A stretch of DNA of 64,000 bases from Bacillus nakamurai (GTDB taxonomy: Bacteria; Bacillota; Bacilli; Bacillales; Bacillaceae), in assembly GCF_001584325.1 (NCBI RefSeq), contig NZ_LSAZ01000004.1, positions 80,107-144,106 on the forward strand. Reading direction: 5' to 3'. Positions 26,677-34,191 of the stretch are shown piece by piece. Numbering within the stretch: position 1 is the stretch's first letter; each line of letters opens with the position of its first letter. The notes beneath the pieces are model-generated. The model saw only the letters and a list, made by a program, of their open reading frames with translations. It was not told the DNA's origin and made no database searches. The position numbers and the translations under genes are program-made.

Positions 26677-26714
26677 TGTAAATTTCGTTTTTTGCGGAAA
26701 CCGCAAAAAAATCC
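26677..26714. repeat. Palindromic element, copy 2, upstream of pel
   Basis: A 23-base inverted repeat (26688-26710; half-site TTTTTTGCGG around AAA) in the same AATTTCG...ATCCC context as copy 1. Its right end abuts the yflT terminator. Confidence 0.75.
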
Positions 26715-26741
26715 CAAGGGATAGAAAAACCCCTTGGGATT
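26704..26741 (-). terminator. Terminator after yflT
   Basis: Minus strand stem AATCCCAAGGG / CCCTTGGGATT followed by TTTTTTG. Confidence 0.85.
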
Positions 26742-26749
26742 GGATCAGC

Positions 26750-27097
26750 TTACGCCCATGATTTTACTTTTTCATTATCCGTTACGAAGAGAAGCACTTT
26801 TCCTTCATCTAGGCGCTTTTCAAATTGAGACGCTTCCTCTTCTGAAAAGCCGATTTCGTGCATTTTATTGCGAAGCTCGTCGCCTTTTTTATTAAACATG
26901 TTGCCGACCGCGTGTTTAATGCCTGTTTCTTTAGCGCCGATGGTGTTGACGTCAGTGTTGTCAGCCAGGCGTTCCGTTCTGTCATCATCGTGAGAAAGCA
27001 CATATACATCCTCTTTTGCGACACCCAATTGCTGCAGCTCTTTCACATCCTGCATCAGCTTTTGATCATTTGTATATTCTCTTACTACCGGTTTCAT
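26750..27097 (-). CDS. yflT: General stress protein YflT (17M-like)
   Basis: A 115-residue charged cytoplasmic protein of the YflT / general stress protein 17M family. The N-terminal part (VVREYTNDQKLMQDVKELQ, then DVYVLSHDDDRTERLAD) is the family domain, and the tail has GKVLLFVTDNE. The biochemical role is unknown. A textbook sigma-B promoter lies 36-60 bases upstream, so it belongs to the general stress regulon, as in B. subtilis. SD GGGAGGA precedes the ATG at 27097. Confidence 0.88.
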   Translation of the reverse strand: MKPVVREYTNDQKLMQDVKELQQLGVAKEDVYVLSHDDDRTERLADNTDVNTIGAKETGIKHAVGNMFNKKGDELRNKMHEIGFSEEEASQFEKRLDEGKVLLFVTDNEKVKSWA

Positions 27098-27132
27098 TGT
27101 AAGTCCTCCCTTATGTTTTGTATATTAGGTGT

Positions 27133-27157
27133 TTACCCGCTCCGTCATTAATCAAAC
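27133..27157 (-). promoter_or_regulatory. Sigma-B promoter of yflT
   Basis: Minus strand GTTTGA (27152-27157), 13-base spacer, GGGTAA (27133-27138), close to the sigma-B consensus GTTTAA-N12-15-GGGTAT. Confidence 0.8.
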
Positions 27158-27295
27158 AGGAGAAAGAGAGTTCCGTTAAAAAACGGGCAGATTGTCAGTG
27201 GATATTTGTCTTCAGGACATGTTACAGTTGAGGAAGCAATTTTTATCAGAAAAATAAAATTTCTCACGCGCTAATCAAGCAGGAGGTGGTTCCCT

Positions 27296-27637
27296 ATCCA
27301 ATATTTTTCACCGGAACAGCAATTCAACGCTTGGGTTGTGAGTGATTTAGTGAAACAGGTATTCCGCCGGCAGACCCTCTGTCCTGATGGCGTACAGGAG
27401 CTTGCAGACTTTGCTGAGGAAACCTTTCATATTAATATTGACTTTGTTTTCTCGATTATTATGAATATTGGTGATATCGAATTCGTTCTTCCGAATGAAA
27501 TCCAAGGAAAACTGTCAGCCTATCTGGCCGCGCTCCGTCCTTTTATCACCCTTGATATGCTCGATTCTTCAAAGGCAAACGCCTACGCGTATTTAGAACA
27601 TGAGAAATACACCGATGTCTATCAATTATTTCTATAA
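27296..27637 (+). CDS. YfmB-like protein with apparent AUC start codon
   Basis: The protein resembles YfmB of B. subtilis from memory: [20 protein letters not shown] near the N-terminus and [16 protein letters not shown] in the middle; function unknown. The only strong SD, AGGAGGTGG (27281-27289), is followed six bases later by ATC CAA TAT TTT TCA, exactly where the family's initiator Met would be. The first standard start codon in frame is GTG at 27338, without SD and inside the conserved N-terminal region. Starting at AUC gives 113 residues. Either initiation occurs at AUC, a codon normally rejected by IF3, or the start is mutated and expression is low. Confidence 0.6.
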   Translation: MQYFSPEQQFNAWVVSDLVKQVFRRQTLCPDGVQELADFAEETFHINIDFVFSIIMNIGDIEFVLPNEIQGKLSAYLAALRPFITLDMLDSSKANAYAYLEHEKYTDVYQLFL

Positions 27638-27705
27638 ATTTTTCGGTTAAAACCATTGCCTGATGATAGATCATGACCATGACAGCTTTGCATACGAATC
27701 ATTAG

Positions 27706-27729
27706 GAAGCTCTCTGAAGCTTCTTTTTT
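27706..27729 (+). terminator. Terminator after the yfmB-like gene
   Basis: Stem GAAGCT / AGCTTC with a six-base loop followed by TTTTTT. Confidence 0.65.
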
Positions 27730-27749
27730 ATGTAATAAAAAACCAGCTG

Positions 27750-28295
27750 TTATGGCAGGGATGGATGATTCTCTTTAAGTAATGAGTAAACATTCGTGTC
27801 ATGGCTCATACCGTTCTGATTCATATATCCCCTTAAGACACCTTCCATTTGAAACCCCATCTTAGTTAATAATTTGTGAGAGGGAGCATTATCAAGGAAT
27901 ACAACAGCGCCTATTCGACATAATTTCATAACTTCAAACCCATAAGAAAGAACGTTCGACACCGCTTCAAAAGCATATCCGTTCCTCCAATACTCCGGGT
28001 GGATCTCATAGCCTGCTTGAGCCCTTCTATGCTTAGGCACCCAAGCATGAAAACCAACTGTACCTATTATTCCTTCAGCATCTTTTCTTCCAATCCCCCA
28101 CCGTATTCCTCTTTTTTCGTTAAACTGATGTTTAAACAGTTCGGCCAATTTTTCAGCTTGCTCAATTGATTCAAAAAGTTCTTGTCCATAATAGCGTGTT
28201 ACATCTGAATTTGAAAAACATGCGAAAATCTGTTCCGCATCATCTTTTTCTATTTCTCTTAATATCAGTCTTTCAGTTTCTAATGATGGAAACAT
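27750..28295 (-). CDS. GNAT N-acetyltransferase (RimJ/RimL type)
   Basis: A 181-residue GNAT-fold acetyltransferase. LETERLILREIEKDDA at the N-terminus is typical of RimJ/RimL-like enzymes, acetyl-CoA loop residues occur in HPEYWRNGYAFEAVSNVL, and FLDNAPSHKLLTKMGFQMEG closes the fold. The acceptor is unknown; relatives acetylate ribosomal proteins or small amines. The frame opens at 28325, but SD AAAGGTGA fits the ATG at 28295. Its base composition is more AT-rich than the yfm genes around it, so it may be acquired. Confidence 0.75.
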   Translation of the reverse strand: MFPSLETERLILREIEKDDAEQIFACFSNSDVTRYYGQELFESIEQAEKLAELFKHQFNEKRGIRWGIGRKDAEGIIGTVGFHAWVPKHRRAQAGYEIHPEYWRNGYAFEAVSNVLSYGFEVMKLCRIGAVVFLDNAPSHKLLTKMGFQMEGVLRGYMNQNGMSHDTNVYSLLKENHPSLP

Positions 28296-28430
28296 GTAAC
28301 CTTCACCTTTTACACATATTAACAAATTATCACCCTTCTTTTCATGTCTCCAGACGGTTTATTTTTTGTATTCCGAAAACGATCCATGTTACATTTGGGG
28401 TAAATACACGTTTTGACAGGAGGATGCAGT

Positions 28431-29406
28431 ATGCCAGAAACCCAACAGCAAATTCAATTGGCAAGACGGCCTGAAGGCGTTCCCGTTCATGACGATTTCC
28501 GTTTTGAAACCATTTCCGTCCCTGAACCGAAAGACGGCGAAGTGCTTGTAAAAACGCTTTATGTCTCTGTTGATCCGTATATGCGCGGTCGTATGCAGGA
28601 TACAAAATCATATGTCGAACCGTTTGCCTTAAATGAGGCTTTAACAGGCGGCGTCATTGCAGAGGTCATCTCAGACGGCGCCAAGCTGAAAAAAGGCGAT
28701 GTTGTCATAGGAACTCTTGCTTGGCAGGAGTATTCAGCAGTCAGTGAGTCCGCCCTCCGCAAAGTTGACACCGGCATCGCGCCGGCTCAAGCGTATCTCG
28801 GTATTTTAGGGCTGACCGGATTAACCGCTTACTTCGGCCTTTTGGACATCGGCCGTCCGAAAAAGGGAGAAACCGTTGTCGTTTCAGGCGTTGCCGGAGC
28901 CGTCGGATCAGCTGTCGGGCAGATCGCCAAAATAAAAGGCGCGAAGGTCGTCGGCATTGCCGGCTCTGATGAAAAAATTTCATATTTAAAAAATGAGCTG
29001 CAGTTTGATGAAGCCATCAATTATAAAACCGCGGAGGATATTCAAAAAGCGCTGGCTCACGCTTGTCCTGACGGGGTCGATGTATATTTTGACAATGTCG
29101 GCGGGCCGATTTCAGATGCGGTCATGAACCTTTTGAACGACTTTGCCCGCATCCCGGTTTGCGGAGCCATTTCTTCCTACAATGCCAAAAGCGAAGCTGA
29201 TTAAATCAAAAGCGCTCATGCAAGGATTTATCGCAAGTGATTACTCAGACCGCTTTTCTGAAGGCGCAAAGCAATTAGCTGAATGGCTGAAGGACGGAAA
29301 GCTGCATGATGAAGAAACGGTGACAGAAGGCTTCAGCAATATTCCCGACGCGTTCCTCGGCTTATTTAAAGGAGAAAATAAAGGCAAGCAGCTTATCAAA
29401 GTATAA
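28431..29406 (+). pseudogene. yfmJ: Zinc-type/quinone oxidoreductase-like YfmJ, frameshifted
   Basis: The protein is a medium-chain dehydrogenase/reductase of the leukotriene B4 dehydrogenase type: VDPYMRGRMQDTKSYV near the N-terminus and the nucleotide-binding SGVAGAVGSAVGQIAKIKGAKV in the centre. Frame one stops at 29204 just after ISSYNAKSEAD. The remaining C-terminus (SKALMQGFIASDYSDRF to the end) is in another frame and stops at 29406. At the junction (29190-29206) AAGCGAAGCTGATTAAATC suggests a short deletion between two AAGCTGAT-like repeats that removed roughly ten codons and shifted the frame. The catalytic domain is split, so the gene is probably inactive. SD AGGAGG precedes the ATG at 28431. 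Confidence 0.85.
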
Positions 29407-29441
29407 TAAAAAACGGAGGGCAGTGCGCCCCCCGTTTTTTA
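29407..29441. terminator. Bidirectional terminator between yfmJ and yfmL
   Basis: Stem AAAAAACGGAGGG / CCCCCCGTTTTTT with A and T runs on both sides. Confidence 0.85.
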
Positions 29442-30569
29442 TTTCTCCGATAGCTTTCCGCCTGAATAGACAGCCTCGTTCAGCTCAATTCCGAGTGATT
29501 TGGCCATTTTTTTCAGTTTGGATTCTTCCATCGGCGTAACAAGGCTGAGTACGGTTCCTTTTTTGCCCGCTCGTCCCGTCCGGCCCGATCTGTGAATATA
29601 CCCGTCTTCATTCGGAATGTCCGCGTGAATGACATACGGGAGATCGTCAATGTCAAGGCCGCGCGCTGCGATGTCTGTCGCCAAAAGCAACGGAAATTCA
29701 CCCTGTTCAAACGCTGATAAAATGCTGGCCCGCTCCATTTTTTTCGCTTCTCCATGCAAAATGCCGAGATCGACGTGGTGATAGGTTAGCTTTTCCGCAT
29801 ACACGCTTAAATTCCCGATATCTCTGACAAACACGAGCGCCTGCATGCCGTTAAGCCGTGACAGCTTTTGCAGAAGCTTGACCTTATCCCGCTGATCGCA
29901 AACGATATACTGATGCTTGACCTGCCCTTTTTCTGCCGTATTCCGTTCAACCTTCAGCACGGCCGGTTCATGGGCGATATCTTTGAGCACCTCTTCTGTG
30001 TCTTGTTTTAACGTGGCTGAGAAGCATAAAAGCTGGCGATCCTTCAGCGTTGTTTTAATGATGTTTTTCATCGTCTCCCTATGCTCTGGCGTGACGAGCT
30101 GGTCGGCTTCATCAAGGACGATCGTCTTGACCTCATGCATTTTCAGCTTTTTCGCCCGGATTAATTCAAACACCCTGCCCGGTGTCCCCACAATGATGTG
30201 AGGTTTATTTTTGAGCTTTTCCACCTGCTTCTTCACGTTTGCCCCGCCGATTAAAGACAAAGCCCGCAGCTCTGAACCTTTTTTCCAATCTTGAATCACT
30301 TGAAAAATCTGCATGACAAGCTCGCGTGAAGGCGCTAAAATAACGGCTTGCGGATGCTTTTGCTCCGGATTGATCCGTTCCAAAACCGGAAGTGTATACG
30401 CCAAAGTTTTTCCCGTTCCCGTCGGGGACTCGGCGATGACGTCCTTTTCCTCCATGATCACCTGTGCCGCTTTTTCCTGAATGGCGGTCGGCTCCTGAAA
30501 ACCTGATGCTTCCCAGTTTTCGGTGATGAATGATTGTGTATGTTGTAAAAATGGCCAAGTTTGCGTCAT
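29439..30569 (-). CDS. yfmL: DEAD-box RNA helicase YfmL
   Basis: A 376-residue minimal DEAD-box helicase without a C-terminal RNA-binding extension. Motifs in order: Q motif (GFQEPTAIQEKAA), Walker A (SPTGTGKTLAY), Ia (APSRELVMQ), GG, Ib (TPGR), DEAD (VLDEADQLV), SAT (CFSATLK), and the C-terminal HRSGRTGRAGKKG. It unwinds RNA using ATP; in B. subtilis YfmL takes part in 70S ribosome maturation. Length equals YfmL of B. subtilis. It is divergent from yfmM. Confidence 0.92.
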   Translation of the reverse strand: MTQTWPFLQHTQSFITENWEASGFQEPTAIQEKAAQVIMEEKDVIAESPTGTGKTLAYTLPVLERINPEQKHPQAVILAPSRELVMQIFQVIQDWKKGSELRALSLIGGANVKKQVEKLKNKPHIIVGTPGRVFELIRAKKLKMHEVKTIVLDEADQLVTPEHRETMKNIIKTTLKDRQLLCFSATLKQDTEEVLKDIAHEPAVLKVERNTAEKGQVKHQYIVCDQRDKVKLLQKLSRLNGMQALVFVRDIGNLSVYAEKLTYHHVDLGILHGEAKKMERASILSAFEQGEFPLLLATDIAARGLDIDDLPYVIHADIPNEDGYIHRSGRTGRAGKKGTVLSLVTPMEESKLKKMAKSLGIELNEAVYSGGKLSEK

Positions 30570-30737
30570 GTCGTTCTCCTCAATTCTTAAAATCTACTCC
30601 ATAGTATCTCAAATGCGCGCTGCAAACGCAATTTTCTTTTTCCTTCCAAGCCTTTTAACAAACGGCTTCCTCCTTTATAATCATAAATGAGAAATACACG
30701 TGACATCAGCGTGTTCGATAACGATAGAGGTGTAAAA

Positions 30738-32294
30738 ATGAGTATTTTATCTGTTAAGGATTTAAGCCACGGTTTCGGTGACCGCGCGCTTTTCAACAAT
30801 GTATCGTTCCGTCTTTTAAAAAGGGAACACGTCGGCTTAATCGGCGCAAACGGCGAAGGAAAATCAACGTTTATGAATATTATTACCGGAAAACTTGAGC
30901 CTGATGAGGGAAAAGTCGAATGGTCAAAAAACGTCCGCGTCGGCTATCTTGACCAGCATACTGTGCTTGAAAAGGGCAAAACGATCCGCGACGTTCTGAA
31001 AGACGCGTTCCATTACTTGTTTGCCATGGAAGCGGAAATGAATGAGATTTACAACAAAATGGGCGAAGCAGACCCCGATGAGCTTGAGCAATTGCTTGAA
31101 GAAGTCGGTGTCATTCAGGATGCCCTGACGAATAACGACTTTTATGTCATCGACAGTAAAGTGGAGGAAATCGCCCGGGGCCTGGGTTTACACGAAGTCG
31201 GGCTTGACCGTGACGTCACCGATTTAAGCGGAGGCCAGCGCACGAAGGTGCTTCTCGCCAAGCTTCTTTTGGAAAAACCGGAAATTCTGCTGTTGGATGA
31301 ACCGACCAACTACCTTGATGAACAGCACATTGAATGGCTGAAACGCTATTTGCAGGAATACGAAAACGCGTTTATCTTAATTTCTCACGACATTCCGTTT
31401 TTAAACAGCGTCATCAATCTGATTTATCATGTTGAAAATCAGGAGCTGACCCGTTATGTCGGGGATTATCATCAGTTCATGGAAGTATATGAAGTGAAAA
31501 AACAGCAACTTGAAGCCGCCTACAAAAAACAGCAGCAGGAAGTGGCTGAGCTGAAGGATTTCGTCGCCCGCAACAAAGCGCGCGTCAGCACGAGAAACAT
31601 GGCGATGTCCCGCCAGAAGAAGCTTGATAAGATGGATATGATTGAGCTGGCGGCGGAAAAACCGAAGCCCGAATTCCATTTCAAGCCTGCGAGAACTTCA
31701 GGCAAGCTCATTTTTGAAACGAAGGAATTAGTCATCGGCTACGATGCCCCGCTTTCCCGGCCGCTGAACCTCAGAATGGAGCGCGGCCAGAAAATCGCCC
31801 TGTACGGCGCAAACGGCATCGGGAAAACGACGCTGTTAAAGAGCCTGCTCGGGGAAATCCAGCCGCTTGGAGGCACGGTCGAACGAGGCGAGCATCAATA
31901 CACGGGTTATTTCGAGCAGGAAGTGAAAGAGACAAACAACAATACGTGCATCGAAGAGGTATGGAGTGAATTTCCTTCCTTTACCCAATATGAAATCCGC
32001 GCCGCTCTTGCAAAATGCGGATTGACGACAAAACACATTGAAAGCCGCGTCTCTGTCCTCAGCGGCGGAGAAAAAGCAAAGGTCAGACTATGCAAGCTGA
32101 TCAATTCAGAAACAAACCTGCTTGTGCTTGACGAACCGACAAACCACTTGGATGTCGATGCGAAAGAAGAGCTGAAACGCGCACTGAAAGAATATAAAGG
32201 CTCCATTCTGCTCATCTCCCACGAACCGGACTTCTACATGGACATCGCGACGGAAACGTGGAACTGTGAATCTTGGACGACGAAAGTGCTATAA
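30738..32294 (+). CDS. yfmM: ABC-F protein YfmM
   Basis: A 518-residue soluble ABC-F ATPase with two nucleotide-binding domains and no membrane part. Walker A: GANGEGKST and GANGIGKTT; signatures: LSGGQRTK and LSGGEKAK; Walker B: LLLDEPTNYLD and LVLDEPTNHLD. The inter-domain linker (about 245-310) is Lys/Gln-rich. ABC-F proteins act at the ribosomal E-site to rescue stalled ribosomes or protect against antibiotics. The frame opens at 30687, but SD AGAGGTG directs the ATG at 30738, giving the 518 residues of B. subtilis YfmM. Confidence 0.92.
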   Translation: MSILSVKDLSHGFGDRALFNNVSFRLLKREHVGLIGANGEGKSTFMNIITGKLEPDEGKVEWSKNVRVGYLDQHTVLEKGKTIRDVLKDAFHYLFAMEAEMNEIYNKMGEADPDELEQLLEEVGVIQDALTNNDFYVIDSKVEEIARGLGLHEVGLDRDVTDLSGGQRTKVLLAKLLLEKPEILLLDEPTNYLDEQHIEWLKRYLQEYENAFILISHDIPFLNSVINLIYHVENQELTRYVGDYHQFMEVYEVKKQQLEAAYKKQQQEVAELKDFVARNKARVSTRNMAMSRQKKLDKMDMIELAAEKPKPEFHFKPARTSGKLIFETKELVIGYDAPLSRPLNLRMERGQKIALYGANGIGKTTLLKSLLGEIQPLGGTVERGEHQYTGYFEQEVKETNNNTCIEEVWSEFPSFTQYEIRAALAKCGLTTKHIESRVSVLSGGEKAKVRLCKLINSETNLLVLDEPTNHLDVDAKEELKRALKEYKGSILLISHEPDFYMDIATETWNCESWTTKVL

Positions 32295-32301
32295 ACACAT
32301 G

Positions 32302-32333
32302 AAAACCCGCCCTGCTTAAAGGGCGGGTTTTTT
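32302..32333 (+). terminator. Terminator after yfmM
   Basis: Stem AAAACCCGCCC / GGGCGGGTTTT followed by T bases. Confidence 0.9.
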
Positions 32334-32393
32334 ACTGCGGCTTATTCCGTTTATAAAAAAGAAACCCCCGCTCTGCGGAAGTTCCTTTTTTTC

Positions 32394-33584
32394 TTAATGT
32401 CCGGCTTTTATTCCGGCAAGGTGCTTGCGTCCCGTAAGCAGGACAAGCATACCGGCCAGCACGACAACGCCTCCGACGAGGTACGGTGTGTGGGCTGTAA
32501 AGTGTTCTGACAGCATTCCTGCAATCCACGGCGCAATCGCTCCGCCGATGAAGCGGACAGAGCTGTAGGCTGAAGATGCGATGGAGCGCTCGACAGGGGC
32601 TGAACCCATGACGGCCGTAGTCATAATCGTATTGACCATACCGAGCACCGCGCCGGCGACGACAATGCAGGTAATGATAAGCACCATGTGCTCCGTCCAG
32701 ATGCCCATTATCATTAAAATCGCAGCAAAAGCGATAAATAAGACGACGAGCGAGCGGACGGTGCCGAGTGCTTTATGCAAGGCCGGCGCTGTAAATACAG
32801 ACGTGATGGCAAGCAATAATCCCCAGCCGAAAAAGACATAACCGAGTCCGTGTTCATCCAAATCAAGCACAAATGGTGAATACGCAAGTAAAATAAAGAA
32901 TCCGAAGTTGTATAAAAACGCGGATACCGCCATGGTCAGCAGGCCTTTATATTTCAGCGCCTTCATTGCGTCAAACACACCGACGCGCTTAGCCGGCTTA
33001 GGGATTTTCGGCAGCATCAAAGAAATCGCGCATAAGGCGATAAACATTAAGACGGAAACGCCGAAAAACGGAGCGCGCCATGACATGCTGCCCAATTCGC
33101 CGCCTAACAGAGGTCCTACAGAAATACCGAGTCCAAGCGCCGCCTCATACAAAATAATGGCGTTCGCGCTTCCTCCGACAGATACGCCGACGATGACGGC
33201 AAGCGCGGTTGAAATAAAGAGGGCGTTCCCCAGTCCCCAGCCGCCGCGATAGCCGACAAGCTGAGCAATCGAGCCTGAGCTTCCGCCAAGCCCCGCAAAC
33301 ACAATGATAAAAATAAGTCCGAGAAGCAGCGTCCATTTCGCACCGATCCGGCTTGAAATCGCGCCGGAAAAAAACATCATAAATCCGGTGACGAGCAAAT
33401 AACTTGTAAATAACAGAGATACTTCACTAGGTGAAGCATGCAGCTGTGCGGCGATTGCCGGAAGAATCGGATCGACCAGGCCGATTCCCATAAACGAAAT
33501 TACACAGGCAAAAGCGACAGCCCAGACTGCTTTCGGCTGGCTCAGCAAACCTGTTTTCTGATTGACTTCTGGTGATTTATCCAT
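32394..33584 (-). CDS. yfmO: MFS multidrug efflux transporter YfmO
   Basis: A 396-residue major facilitator with 12 predicted helices of the drug:proton antiporter type. Residues SFMGIGLVDPILPAIAAQL (helix 1) and the loop SGAISSRIGAKWTLLLG (motif A-like) are characteristic. In B. subtilis YfmO contributes to copper or multidrug efflux and is controlled by YfmP. The SD GGAGGT fits the ATG at 33584 rather than the ORF start at 33629. It lies 63 bases downstream of yfmP on the same strand, so the two form an operon. Confidence 0.9.
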   Translation of the reverse strand: MDKSPEVNQKTGLLSQPKAVWAVAFACVISFMGIGLVDPILPAIAAQLHASPSEVSLLFTSYLLVTGFMMFFSGAISSRIGAKWTLLLGLIFIIVFAGLGGSSGSIAQLVGYRGGWGLGNALFISTALAVIVGVSVGGSANAIILYEAALGLGISVGPLLGGELGSMSWRAPFFGVSVLMFIALCAISLMLPKIPKPAKRVGVFDAMKALKYKGLLTMAVSAFLYNFGFFILLAYSPFVLDLDEHGLGYVFFGWGLLLAITSVFTAPALHKALGTVRSLVVLFIAFAAILMIMGIWTEHMVLIITCIVVAGAVLGMVNTIMTTAVMGSAPVERSIASSAYSSVRFIGGAIAPWIAGMLSEHFTAHTPYLVGGVVVLAGMLVLLTGRKHLAGIKAGH

Positions 33585-33647
33585 TTTATCAGACCTCCAA
33601 TTTGATCCATTAAAAGAAACGCTATACACATAGCGTTTGCAGCAGCA

Positions 33648-34070
33648 TCATTCGATTGATTGAATCGCACGATCAGCTTTGTCTTTCATCCCGTGAAGGC
33701 GCTCTTTAAAACTTTGGAATGTGCTGATTTTCTCATCAATCATATCGAGCTGGTGATTCAAAGCGTGCTGAATCTCTTCCAGCTTTTCTTTCCGTTCCTT
33801 CGGATCCAGTGACAACAAGTACCCCTCTTTGTTTAATTCCAGCTGACGGCTCATCTCCATAAACTGCTGAAGCTCCTGAAGTGAAAAACCGAGCACCTCT
33901 TTTGTGCTGGTGACTTTTTCAAGCTCCTCCATGTCATCTTCAGAGTAAAGCCGCACGCCGCCTTCTGTCCGTTTAGGAGCAGGAATTAAACCAATCTCCT
34001 CGTAAAAACGAATGGTTCGTTTTGTCAATCCGCTTCTTTTGGCAACTTGATCAATCTTCATCCATTCCAA
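33648..34070 (-). CDS. yfmP: MerR-family regulator YfmP
   Basis: A MerR-type winged helix (KIDQVAKRSGLTKRTIRFYEEIGLIPAPKR) followed by a long dimerisation coiled coil. There are no Cys clusters, so it is not a classical metal sensor. The TTG at 34070 behind SD AGGGGG gives 140 residues as in B. subtilis YfmP; an ATG at 34061 is the alternative. It precedes yfmO and is its probable regulator. Confidence 0.88.
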   Translation of the reverse strand: MEWMKIDQVAKRSGLTKRTIRFYEEIGLIPAPKRTEGGVRLYSEDDMEELEKVTSTKEVLGFSLQELQQFMEMSRQLELNKEGYLLSLDPKERKEKLEEIQHALNHQLDMIDEKISTFQSFKERLHGMKDKADRAIQSIE

Positions 34071-34101
34071 GGTGAATCCCCCTCTTGTCGTATCTGTTAT
34101 C

Positions 34102-34136
34102 ATTATACACCATTTGAACCTTAACGTAAACGTAAA
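34102..34136 (-). promoter_or_regulatory. yfmP-yfmO promoter
   Basis: Minus strand TTTACG (34125-34130), 17-base spacer, TATAAT (34102-34107). The -35 region has two direct GTTTACG-like units, and GTTAAGGTTCAAAT in the spacer is a possible MerR-type site. Confidence 0.65.
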
Positions 34137-34146
34137 CTTTTGGAAT

Positions 34147-34187
34147 AAAAAAATGCCGGTATGTCCCTGGCTTAGGTCATACCGGCT
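34147..34187 (-). terminator. Terminator after yfmR
   Basis: Minus strand stem GCCGGTATGACC / CATACCGGC followed by a T-run, directly downstream of yfmR and upstream of yfmP. Confidence 0.85.
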
Positions 34188-34191
34188 CCTT

